A DNA stretch of 64,000 nt from contig CP070638.1 of NCBI GenBank assembly GCA_020354025.1, positions 3,129,984 through 3,193,983 on the forward strand. Reading direction: 5' to 3'. Position 1 is the stretch's first letter. Every line of letters begins with the position of its first letter. Both the position numbers and the translations under genes were made by a program. Source of the DNA: Fidelibacterota bacterium (lineage in GTDB: Bacteria; Fidelibacterota; Marinisomatia; SCGC-AAA003-L08; TS1B11). Under the pieces are notes generated by a model that ran no database searches, was not told the origin of the DNA, and was given only the letters and a program-made list of their open reading frames with translations. Below, piece after piece: positions 1 through 7,488 of the stretch.

Positions 1-406
1 TATGAATCTTATATAGCTGAATGCGGCGTTCAAGAGCGCTGATGCGATCCGTCAGAGACTCTTTACTCCAAGAGACAGCACCTAATGACTTCTTCTTTAA
101 CTTCCTCCACCTACTGAATCCCCGTACGGCAAAAACCACAAAAAAGATGAAGTAAGAAGCCAAGAATATTTCTAGAAGATAGATAACGGGATAATTGCCA
201 AAAGCGGTGGTTAATAGAGAAGTTAGTGACCCAAGAATCGCTGTAAAGAAGCCGAAAAATATTGCAGCCCAAAACAAGGTGGATTGGTGCTGTTCGAATT
301 CAGCTAAAGGTAGTAGTGGAATACCAGCTCCCTTGGGATCGAGCAGCCTTAGTGCTGTTTTCGTGTCAAACACTCTTTCCTGGTTTTCATTTTTCATAAC
401 AGTCAT
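1..406 (-). CDS. Small two-helix membrane protein, C-terminus cut by window edge
   Basis: An open frame runs from an ATG at 406 leftward off the window, so the stop is not seen. The visible 135 residues begin MTVMKNENQERVFDTKTA, then carry two hydrophobic segments (about residues 47-70 and 77-97) joined by a short loop, followed by a basic stretch rich in Arg and Lys and the start of a probable coiled coil (a SLTDRISALERRIQ-like segment). The purine-rich GAGGAG sits very close to the ATG at 406 and about 11 nt before an in-frame ATG at 397, so either could be the start. This architecture (N-terminal soluble part, two helices, terminal coiled coil) is seen in many unrelated small membrane proteins, and I do not recognise the family. 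The coding call rests on the uninterrupted frame, the ribosome binding site and the ordered hydrophobicity. Confidence 0.65.
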   Translation of the reverse strand, partial: MTVMKNENQERVFDTKTALRLLDPKGAGIPLLPLAEFEQHQSTLFWAAIFFGFFTAILGSLTSLLTTAFGNYPVIYLLEIFLASYFIFFVVFAVRGFSRWRKLKKKSLGAVSWSKESLTDRISALERRIQLYKIH

Positions 407-811
407 TTCTCCTCTATAACTTATTGATATTGCATTCCTGCCTATTCCTTATCGGACTTTCCAAGATATTCTTAAGTATCGTAATTCAAAGCATTAAAAA
501 CACAAATACCCCTCGGCGATAAAAAGTACTATTATTACTAGCACGAAGCAAATGTAATGTGCAGTTGGGATGGCCCGGGCAGTATTGTGGATTCAAAACG
601 GAAAGAGAGCTGTTTATGCTGCAGAAGTGCCTGGTATTAGCTTTTTCTTCTCGCGAGTACCGTCGATATTCTCCTCAGGACTTCATAGAAGCTTTTATGC
701 GATGCAAATGATCCAGCGGATGCAGTTCTCCAAGCACGGAGCCATTTTCTTCATAGGCATTATTCCCCCTTGTTGTGTAGATTTACGTAACTAGATACTG
801 GAGGGTTTGCA
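407..811. other. Gene-free stretch upstream of the 812 gene
   Basis: This 400-base AT-rich stretch separates the leftward membrane-protein gene from the rightward secreted-protein gene, so it should hold both promoters. I see no convincing -35/-10 pair, no strong hairpin and no RNA gene. A 74-codon open frame at 570-794 has no ribosome binding site and no plausible protein composition. Confidence 0.4.
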
Positions 812-1603
812 TTGTTAAAGGTCTTGCACAACCGTCGCCATTTTGTTTTCATTATGACAGCAGGGATTTTTCTGCTGACCGCCCTCCTCTACCCCCAGCA
901 GTCTGCCCACACGGAGTATTATCGCAGCGAAATGAAATTCCGGCAAGGTATCAAGCTGTTCCCCTTCGAGATCCACGAGGCTGATTACTTGAAGGTAGTC
1001 CATGATGACCAGGGCTTCGTACGATTCATGAGCTGGCATACCAAGGAGGATTCGCTGATCAAAATCCGCTTATACGAATACTGGGAGGATGACAACTCCG
1101 TTAAGCGCCTGCTGGAACTGACGCCCGACAGTCTCATCATCCGGGAGGTCCTCTTCGGCGATGAGCCCCGGTCGCGAGAGTTTATCGAGTATGCCTACGG
1201 GGTGGAATTCGTGCCCGACTTCCGAAACCGTTTCACTGAGGTAAGGGTGGATTCCGCCTTCAGGGTCGTGTCCTACAAGTTCATGAGTGCCCAAGGACAG
1301 CTGATCGGAGCCGCATTCCTGGACTACGACAGCCTGGGCTTCCTTACTAATGAGACCTGGTTCCAGGGAGAAAAAATGAGGCGGGTGCGGGAGTTCCGAT
1401 ACATTTTCCACCGAGATACTGGCGAACAGGAGGTGATCGAGCGGGGGCGGGAAGGACAGGTTGTCAGCCACGTGCGAATCAAGACCGACCCACATAAGAA
1501 AACCGGTTGGGGCTTGGGAGTGGATGTGGAAGAGCTGCTAGATACGACAACTGTCAAGCCTGAGACGGTACCACCGGATAGCGATAATGTGAAAGTGAAG
1601 TAA
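812..1603 (+). CDS. Secreted protein of unknown function
   Basis: A 263-residue protein starting at TTG 812, supported by a GGAGGG ribosome binding site at 800-805. Residues 1-32 form a Sec-type signal: a basic start (LHNRRHF), a hydrophobic core and a likely cleavage region around residues 28-33. The mature part is rich in aromatic and charged residues arranged in short alternating stretches (for example residues 60-90 and 150-200), suggesting a beta-rich fold, and ends in an acidic/Pro tail. I cannot assign a family. It stands alone, convergent with the leftward genes that follow. The codon use resembles that of the neighbouring genes, so it looks like a native gene and not a chance frame. 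Confidence 0.7.
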   Translation: MLKVLHNRRHFVFIMTAGIFLLTALLYPQQSAHTEYYRSEMKFRQGIKLFPFEIHEADYLKVVHDDQGFVRFMSWHTKEDSLIKIRLYEYWEDDNSVKRLLELTPDSLIIREVLFGDEPRSREFIEYAYGVEFVPDFRNRFTEVRVDSAFRVVSYKFMSAQGQLIGAAFLDYDSLGFLTNETWFQGEKMRRVREFRYIFHRDTGEQEVIERGREGQVVSHVRIKTDPHKKTGWGLGVDVEELLDTTTVKPETVPPDSDNVKVK

Positions 1604-1639
1604 AAGTTACTGCCTGAGCTACATCGCCGACAATTTCAC

Positions 1640-2206
1640 CTACAGCAAGTATGGAATAAACAGCTTCGTCTTTTCCATATACGCGACATAGTCATCGCCG
1701 AAGCGCTGGAGGTTCTCCACTTCCTCGGTCCTGGCCGTGGCGATTAGGGCCGCTGTGGCCGCTAGGGCCAGGCCAATACTCAGGAGTGATGGATCCTTCA
1801 GGCAGATGCCCCAGACCAAACAGAGCAGAGAGCTGTAGAGTGGGTGGCGGATGTAGCGATAAGCCCCCACCCTGACCAACTTTGTGGTATCCTCAATATT
1901 TTCCCTGGGCTGGCCGACAACGCGCAGCAGATAGAAACCGTGTATCACCAGGAGAAGGGAGGCCGTCAGCAGAGCCCATGATACAATGTGCAGGGGCGTA
2001 AAGGGAGCGACGAACCAGTGGTCAACATTGAGCACGAGTAGCCCCAGAATAGCCATGAAGGCGAAGAAGCGCGGAAAACCGTGCGATCTGGGTCGGCGCA
2101 GGGCAGGCCAGGAGACCATGACAATCAACAAAGCCGCGACGCTGAAAATGATGCCCTTGATTATGCTCAGGACGCTAATCGCGTCAATCCTTCGCTCACC
2201 TCCCAC
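1640..2206 (-). CDS. Isoprenylcysteine carboxyl methyltransferase-like integral membrane methyltransferase
   Basis: A 188-residue membrane protein with about five hydrophobic helices. The C-terminal half carries the hallmark of the ICMT/PEMT-like (NnrU-related) methyltransferases: the YRYIRHPLYSSLL segment near residues 116-128, where Arg-His-Pro binds S-adenosylmethionine at the membrane face, followed by a conserved Glu-rich segment (RTEEVENLQRFGDDYVAYM). Bacterial members methylate varied small or lipid substrates, and the substrate here is unknown. The start is a GTG at 2206, inside the last codons of the upstream dehydrogenase gene (overlap about 40 nt). A GGAGGTGA lies just inside this start, so a shorter start is possible. 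The overlap indicates cotranscription with the dehydrogenase. Confidence 0.8.
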   Translation of the reverse strand: MGGERRIDAISVLSIIKGIIFSVAALLIVMVSWPALRRPRSHGFPRFFAFMAILGLLVLNVDHWFVAPFTPLHIVSWALLTASLLLVIHGFYLLRVVGQPRENIEDTTKLVRVGAYRYIRHPLYSSLLCLVWGICLKDPSLLSIGLALAATAALIATARTEEVENLQRFGDDYVAYMEKTKLFIPYLL

Positions 2207-3012
2207 AACCGCGAGGCCAGGATTGCATCGTTGGATGCTCTGGATGATCTGACTACCCGCCGTTTGGTGAAATACTTCCCGGTTACACCTTCCACCTCTG
2301 GGGATGAAGCCAGATAGATAACCGTATCTGCCCCTTTCTCCGGACTGTGCATGAAAGGCCGCCAGAGCTTGTTGGTCATTAGCCCCTTGAAGCCGGTATA
2401 TTCCCGTCCGAAGTCCGAAACCACCATGCCTGGCTCTAGGCAGTTGACGGTAACACCACTCCCTTGGAGCCGTCGGGCCAGTTCGTAAGTGAACAGTATA
2501 TTGGCCAGCTTGGACTGATTGTAGGCGCGGTCCATGCTGTAATTTCGCTGACCCATGAGGTCATCGAAGTTGATCTTGCCCCAGCGGTGCACCATGGAGG
2601 CTACGTTTACGATCCGGGCCGGGGCACTGCTTTTGAGAGTATCCAACAATAGATTTGTGAGCAGGAAGGGGGCTAGGTGGTTCACCGCAAGAGTTGTCTC
2701 GAAGCTATCTTCCGTCAGTGTATGGCGGCGCTTGGTGAGACCGGCATTGTTCACCAAGACGTGCAGGGCGGTATGCCGCCGAGTCACTTCTCCCGCCACC
2801 TGGCGCACTGCCTCTAGGGATGCAAGATCGGCCACAATGACCTCAATGGCTGTGTTACCTGTCCCGGTGATGATCTCTTCCCGGGTGTTCTCGCCCAGCT
2901 GCCGGTTCCGGCAGTGGATGATAACAGTTGCCCCCTTCAGGGCCAGTCCCAAGGCGGTGGCTTTGCCTATGCCCCGGTTGGCTCCGGTGATGAGGCAGAC
3001 TTTTTCCTTCAT
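2167..3012 (-). CDS. Short-chain dehydrogenase/reductase, retinol-dehydrogenase-like
   Basis: A 281-residue classical-type SDR. The Rossmann cofactor motif TGANRGIG is at residues 9-16, an NNAG motif follows (LVNNAGLT), and the catalytic Tyr and Lys are in YNQSK at 164-168, with the active-site Ser in the preceding NVASMVH segment. The Arg and His residues after beta-2 (IIHCRN) favour NADP(H). Length and the segment order match the RDH/WW-oxidoreductase-like group, which in bacteria act on lipid-like or aromatic carbonyls. The substrate cannot be read from the sequence. The gene overlaps the 3'-adjacent membrane methyltransferase gene, so the two are probably cotranscribed. Confidence 0.85.
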   Translation of the reverse strand: MKEKVCLITGANRGIGKATALGLALKGATVIIHCRNRQLGENTREEIITGTGNTAIEVIVADLASLEAVRQVAGEVTRRHTALHVLVNNAGLTKRRHTLTEDSFETTLAVNHLAPFLLTNLLLDTLKSSAPARIVNVASMVHRWGKINFDDLMGQRNYSMDRAYNQSKLANILFTYELARRLQGSGVTVNCLEPGMVVSDFGREYTGFKGLMTNKLWRPFMHSPEKGADTVIYLASSPEVEGVTGKYFTKRRVVRSSRASNDAILASRLWEVSEGLTRLAS

Positions 3013-3091
3013 GGCCGGGTGTATGGCGGCCTAATACCCTGCCCCGGGCAGGGTCCTATGCCCGAGCTGTGTCAGCAGGGCTCTCTATGGC

Positions 3092-3376
3092 CTACACGTC
3101 GGCCATCAGCTGATCAAACTCACTTACCGGTACTGCCGGTGATGTGGAGAAGGAAATACCGGTATGCTTGCTCAGAGCGACGGATGCCTGTATGGCGTGC
3201 TGTGTGTCGGGGAAATCAATAATCAGTATCAGGTCCTGCTCGCCCATCAGGGCGAACATACTATTCACTTTACCGCCGTACCGAGCGATTAGCTTCTCGG
3301 CGTCGCTGGTCCGCTCTGCACCTATGTCCTCCAGAGCGTCGGCTGAGTAGATGCCGAACATGAAGAAAGTTGCCAT
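3092..3376 (-). CDS. GYD-domain protein (paralog of the 10095 gene)
   Basis: A 94-residue protein of the GYD family (small ferredoxin-like alpha/beta proteins of unknown function). The frame is open further upstream, but the ATG at 3376 is chosen because AAAGGAG lies 8-9 nt before it and because the paralog at 10095 starts at the same alignment position. Shared blocks are the start (xFMFGxYxxxAL), the central G-G-x-V-x-SMxALxGEQDLxxIxDFPD stretch, and the end (TSPAVxVxEFDxxMA). Family members of this size usually form oligomers; no catalytic residues are established. It sits downstream of the dehydrogenase cluster on the same strand but behind its own ribosome binding site. Confidence 0.85.
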   Translation of the reverse strand: MATFFMFGIYSADALEDIGAERTSDAEKLIARYGGKVNSMFALMGEQDLILIIDFPDTQHAIQASVALSKHTGISFSTSPAVPVSEFDQLMADV

Positions 3377-3633
3377 AGCTCGTTCTCCTTTCTGTGATTG
3401 CCTAATACTTGATGGTGAATATAGACCATTTGCCGCTTTCAGCAAAGGGAAACCTGCTGACCTGCTCTGAGTATCGACAAACTACTCCCGCAACTTTTGG
3501 TCTTGTAGTTGCCGCCATGTTATCGGTCTCCAGGGTGAGGAATACCTCCGACTTAATCAATCACACTGGCGAATGGCTTGTAGATTCTCAAGTAGTTGTC
3601 GAAGAGCTGATCGTGTTCAAGAAAAAATGTCTG

Positions 3634-4341
3634 TCAGGCAATTGCCACATGAGAGGTCTTGGCTGTATCCATGCTATGGCGATCGTCCAGCATTTCTTTG
3701 ATACAAAGAATCTGAAATGCATATCGTGGATATTTAGTAGTTATTATCTGGGTCAGAAAAGAGATTCTCCGCCAAAAAAAGGTTGGGCGCCATCGTATCT
3801 GTGCCCGTTCTCCCCTTAATGTCTTCCAGCCGTTAATTCCAATTACCCGAAAGCTCATTGCCTTCATTTCTTCAATTTCCCAACCAGAAAGATGGATCTG
3901 ATATTGGTTGCCGTCATAAGCGCGTTGTGGCAAGAATCCGTTGGGAGTGTAGACAATAACTTTCTTCCTGGCTACTCTCTCCATCATTGAGATCAGTTTT
4001 AAGCCGTCTTCCTTCGAGAGATGCTCGATCAGATCATAGGCCAGAACACAATCAAATGAGTTCTCTTCGAATTCTGTATCGATTTCAAGAACGTTCATTA
4101 GTCGATATTCATCATGGATTTTTTTACCTTCACTCTTTTTTAACGAGGGTTTAAAGTAATCAACCCCCACGGTATATTGCAGCGCAGCTGCAAATTCCTG
4201 GATCGGGGAGCTGGCGCCACAGCCTAAATCCAGTAGAGTCTCGCAGCTTCCGATGATTTCTTTCGCCAATATTTTGTGCGAATGATTTTGAAAGTGTCCA
4301 AAGATGACACGATCAAGTTTTATGCTGGCTTCCTTAATCAT
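3634..4341 (-). CDS. Class I SAM-dependent methyltransferase
   Basis: A 235-residue methyltransferase of the UbiE/Methyltransf_11 type. Motif I, which binds S-adenosylmethionine, is LLDLGCGASS at residues 36-45. The acidic residue of motif II is in VGVDYFKP, and motif IV is FDCVLAYDLIEHL, the usual pattern before the EH-x-L turn. Everything needed for catalysis appears present, but the substrate-binding C-terminal part (aromatic-rich, with WRPTFFWRRI) gives no substrate. Neighbours on the same strand are unrelated. Its coding sequence is more AT-rich than the flanking genes, which may indicate separate acquisition. Confidence 0.8.
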   Translation of the reverse strand: MIKEASIKLDRVIFGHFQNHSHKILAKEIIGSCETLLDLGCGASSPIQEFAAALQYTVGVDYFKPSLKKSEGKKIHDEYRLMNVLEIDTEFEENSFDCVLAYDLIEHLSKEDGLKLISMMERVARKKVIVYTPNGFLPQRAYDGNQYQIHLSGWEIEEMKAMSFRVIGINGWKTLRGERAQIRWRPTFFWRRISFLTQIITTKYPRYAFQILCIKEMLDDRHSMDTAKTSHVAIA

Positions 4342-4457
4342 GTAGATGTCCAGATATGTACTTCACGTTCATTTCCTGCTGTCATGAGCTTTCCACGAAG
4401 TACTGTTTAATGCGGCAGCCTTGTTATCGGTCTCTGGAGCGAGGATGACCTATGGCT

Positions 4458-5078
4458 TCATGAACCGCGTTGACGGACGGCATTTTCCAGCATTTTCCGA
4501 ATGGATTGCAGCTCCAGCAGGATTTGTTGAAGACGGTCCTCGCTCACCTGTTGAGTTGCAGGCTCCGCTACAGCTATCGCTTCTGCCAAAGGATGCAGAT
4601 TCCTGACTTTTTCACGCAATTGCTGCAGTAAATCATCCCATTGCATCAGACCGGCCAGCTGCCCTTCGTAGCCCGTCACGGTCTGAGACTGACCCGCGGT
4701 CTGGATGCGAATTGCACCGATACCCAGGAAACGGTCATAAAGCGAACGATGCAGCATGAAATCTGTGATAGCACGGTATGGTATGTTTTGTTGGATTTTA
4801 GTCAAGATACCTTTATGGATGGTGATCCTGTCTTCTTCAATGACGTAGGCGAGGTTCCTTATCCATAAAGCTACAATCGGAGCTGCTATGGCCCACATGA
4901 TTAGGATAAGCCCGAAGGTGATTGGCCAGAGAACCGCGGTTACTTGTCTGAAAGTTGCGCCTCCCATTAAAGGAACGATGAATTGTAGGAGAATAGCAGC
5001 TAAAACCAGTCCCAAAGATACGGAGAGTAGAATTAGCCACTGCTTAACCAACAGCTTTCTATGGGGTTTAATCTGCAT
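4458..5078 (-). CDS. Bacterial-PH-domain membrane protein (YdbS/bPH_2 family)
   Basis: A 206-residue protein with two transmembrane helices (about residues 14-36 and 47-71), then a bacterial PH-like domain (about 75-140, beginning NLAYVIEEDRITIHKGIL and containing the typical Y-R-A-I-T-D and IRIQTAG strands). It ends in a helical, Gln/Glu/Leu-rich tail (about 165-205) that should form a coiled coil. Members of this family sit in the cytoplasmic membrane with the PH domain in the cytoplasm. Their function is mostly unknown, with links to envelope stress. The start at ATG 5078 gives a basic N-terminus before the first helix. It stands alone on the minus strand. Confidence 0.8.
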   Translation of the reverse strand: MQIKPHRKLLVKQWLILLSVSLGLVLAAILLQFIVPLMGGATFRQVTAVLWPITFGLILIMWAIAAPIVALWIRNLAYVIEEDRITIHKGILTKIQQNIPYRAITDFMLHRSLYDRFLGIGAIRIQTAGQSQTVTGYEGQLAGLMQWDDLLQQLREKVRNLHPLAEAIAVAEPATQQVSEDRLQQILLELQSIRKMLENAVRQRGS

Positions 5079-5203
5079 GGTTTTGTCCTCTTGGATAATT
5101 AGTTTACACTGATAGTGATTTCAACCGTCACGCCGACAATATCCGGCTTGACGGATGGCCTTCATTTTTCCTCCCAAACGCGCAGGAGGCTTCGTCATTC
5201 TCG

Positions 5204-5755
5204 CTACGGTTGGCGGCCTTTTACCTTCTGGCTCCGTACCTTGATTTTTGGTTTGAGGCTTTTCCGGATACGCAGGGAGACCGGGCATTCACTGAAGCGT
5301 CGGGGTACGCACTCTACCCGATACAGCTTGCCGCCATATGTCACAGTTTTAGCGTCCAGCAGGTACCGGCCACTGGGCTTCTGGGTGAAACGCAGCCACT
5401 TACCCTCTTCGAAACTCACATCCAGCCACCGGTCACCAGCTGTAATCACGACTCCTGGTGTGTGTCGGCGTATTTTAACCTGATCAACATAGCGCGTGTC
5501 CAGTTTCGGCTTCCTGCGCGGTTCGGGAGGGGGGCTCTCCCGGGTTTCACTTACGGCGGTGAAGATCAGTGTGTGGCTGGTGTAGAACTGCACCCGTTTC
5601 AGCTCGTCAACGGAGAGCTGGTCGGCTTTGCGGATCTGATCGGTAAATTCGGTCAACCTGTAGGTCAGACAACCGCTGAGCAGCAACGCTGCCAAGGCTA
5701 GTAGACCTATTCGGATCGATAGTGTCAGACCGCGTACCTTGAGCAGGGTAGCCAT
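5204..5755 (-). CDS. Lipoprotein of unknown function
   Basis: A 183-residue protein with a type II signal: basic start, hydrophobic core and the lipobox LLSG before Cys29, so it is predicted to be lipid-anchored. The mature part contains a PPPEPRRKPKLD hinge and a basic C-terminus (many Arg/Lys). The start ATG at 5755 overlaps by one base (TGATG) the stop of an 11-codon open frame at 5755-5790 that has the strong AGGAGG ribosome binding site; the lipoprotein gene itself has none. It may therefore depend on translational coupling. No family recognised. Confidence 0.7.
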   Translation of the reverse strand: MATLLKVRGLTLSIRIGLLALAALLLSGCLTYRLTEFTDQIRKADQLSVDELKRVQFYTSHTLIFTAVSETRESPPPEPRRKPKLDTRYVDQVKIRRHTPGVVITAGDRWLDVSFEEGKWLRFTQKPSGRYLLDAKTVTYGGKLYRVECVPRRFSECPVSLRIRKSLKPKIKVRSQKVKGRQP

Positions 5756-5790
5756 CAGACGGAAGTCGAAGTTGGTTTATGGGTATCCAT
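5755..5790 (-). CDS. Eleven-codon leader frame coupled to the lipoprotein gene
   Basis: ATG at 5790 follows an AGGAGG with 7-nt spacing and reads MDTHKPTSTSV then TGA. The TGA overlaps the ATG of the lipoprotein gene in the arrangement TGATG. This is the classic geometry for translational coupling, and it supplies the only ribosome binding site for the downstream gene. It could instead reflect a frameshift in what was once a longer N-terminus, or the peptide may have no role of its own. Seen directly: the site, the frame and the overlap. The coupling is inferred. Confidence 0.5.
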   Translation of the reverse strand: MDTHKPTSTSV

Positions 5791-6053
5791 GGGGAAGACC
5801 TCCTGGTTTTGATAAAGCAAGTTAGCCATCAAGGAGAAACATCGGTAGAACTCCCTCTTAAAGTAATCGTGGCTTAAGGTGTTGGTGGCAAAGTATGGGG
5901 AGGGGTGAGAGCTGATGGCTATAATAGAACTCACCGGTTCTTGATGTAGGTCTCACCTATTGGGCTACCTGTCCTTAGCGCAGCGGGGACGCCCGGGTTC
6001 CCTTCCCTCCATGGACCTGGGACCACGGATAATGGGTTGCGGACCATGATCAG

Positions 6054-6686
6054 CTAAGCACCCTCATTTAATCCTGCCATTTGGTCAAACTCCACCCGCG
6101 GCTGCTTTAAGGCCTTATTTCGTATACGCTTGATAATGCTGTAGGCTCTAGCGGTCGGTATGTCCGAAAAACTGGCGAAGTCGAACGTCTTGAACAGTTC
6201 CAGCACGGCAAATTGCTGCTCCATGCGGTCTTTGCCCGTGTCTTCCATCCGCCAGAACAGAAAATCCAGTCCCTGGTCCAGGATCTTGCGCCTGCCTCCC
6301 CGTCTTGGTAGGTAGTGCTCATACTGCCGCTTGGCAACAGTGATCTTACGCTCCAGGTCGCTCCTGCCCATGCCCAGCCACACATTCAGCGTCTCGTTCT
6401 TGTACATACTTTCAAGAGCATCCAGTATCTGTTTCCACTCCTCCTTGAAGTGTTGCGCGTCCATCTCGGAGATTTTAGGTTGCTCGTCAGGATCAGAGCA
6501 CAGATAGGGCACGATCCACGCCGCTATCTTCTGCATCTCCTCGCGATCGCTGCCCAATCCGGACCGGTCGATCCACCGATTTATCTTGTTATATATCTCA
6601 TCGAAATGATCAAGCCAACGAACATAGAACCGGGGGTGGGCATTGACTTTGAGAATATTCTCGATGTGAGCTGGTATTTTTGCCAT
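6054..6686 (-). CDS. Conserved-looking hypothetical soluble protein
   Basis: A 210-residue, mostly helical, charged protein with no signal peptide and no membrane segment. It is rich in Trp (several around residues 24, 38, 57, 84, 103 and 145) and ends with a run of Lys/Arg (IIKRIRNKALKQPR) before an acidic tail. The start ATG at 6686 gives MAKIPAHIENIL. A GGGGGCTAT region precedes it, so the ribosome binding site is only moderate. I do not recognise the family. The codon use is typical of the window, the frame is long, and it stands between two sizeable intergenic stretches, so it is likely a real single-gene unit. Confidence 0.6.
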   Translation of the reverse strand: MAKIPAHIENILKVNAHPRFYVRWLDHFDEIYNKINRWIDRSGLGSDREEMQKIAAWIVPYLCSDPDEQPKISEMDAQHFKEEWKQILDALESMYKNETLNVWLGMGRSDLERKITVAKRQYEHYLPRRGGRRKILDQGLDFLFWRMEDTGKDRMEQQFAVLELFKTFDFASFSDIPTARAYSIIKRIRNKALKQPRVEFDQMAGLNEGA

Positions 6687-7488
6687 CGTATAGCCCCCTT
6701 CGGATCGTCACTGGAAAGGATGGCGGGATAGAACTGGTGACTGCCAATTGCCCGCACTATATAGTATTATACACTGACTCTCTCAATTTTTCAAGGGCAA
6801 AATAAATTTAATTTTGGCTCCGGGCCTGAAAGGAGGGGGAAAGGAGGGAAGGGGGACGGCACATCCGAGCCAGTCGCAGGTGAGGATTTACAGAAAACCG
6901 CCCCCCAGAGGAATTCATCTCGTAAAAAAAATATATTGGCGGCATGTCGCCTATTACACTACTTTAGACAGACGCTGCCGTCAATTTACATTATATTGAG
7001 CTGCCCGGCAAGTATTGTTTGGCCTGTAATAAATGACAGCACGGCATTATTTCCCAGCCGCTGAGTGTTTGCTCAGCTGTGCCTATATGCACGCCGTCCA
7101 GTTGCCTTGACGGATCCATCTCTCAAAGGTGGATAGAGGGAAGTCAACCTCATCACCATACGTCTCAGGGATGCGCCGTATGCGCCAAACTCTCAGCTGG
7201 GTGATTTAGAGCTAGGGATTAGAGCCTTGGGATTGTGTACATTATTAATTGAATATTAAAGAGTGATGTATGTTGGGAGTTGATGGATGACTACTAGGAA
7301 CTCGGGACTCATTCACCATCCCTGATACCCCTTCGTGGCATCCACCCAGATCCTCTAAAATGCTACCTTCTCGATCACCTGTGACGTAACCTGAGGGTTG
7401 CAGTAATGAACATCTGGACAACCTTTTGATCTCAATTAAGTCTTACCTGATATCTATCAGTCGCACATAATAGCATAAGGAGAGAAAC
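6687..7488. other. Long gene-free stretch before pepF
   Basis: About 800 bases without a credible gene. It contains a purine tract (6825-6860), an AT-rich patch (6920-6990), several short inverted repeats, and at 7205-7310 words of a degenerate intergenic repeat family also seen at 9380-9480 and 44935-45050. Just before pepF there is a CTGATA-TC-TATCAG dyad at 7447-7460 and a CATAAT at 7466-7471 that could be part of a promoter. I see no RNA gene that I can name. Confidence 0.4.

Noticed and set aside
570-794. A 74-codon frame upstream of the 812 gene
   Set aside because: No ribosome binding site, odd composition, and it lies where promoters are expected.
7081-7230. Possible riboswitch before pepF, because of a CAAACTCTCAG word recalling glycine riboswitches
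   Set aside because: The other conserved segments of the glycine riboswitch are missing and it lies 280 nt from a peptidase gene with no glycine link.
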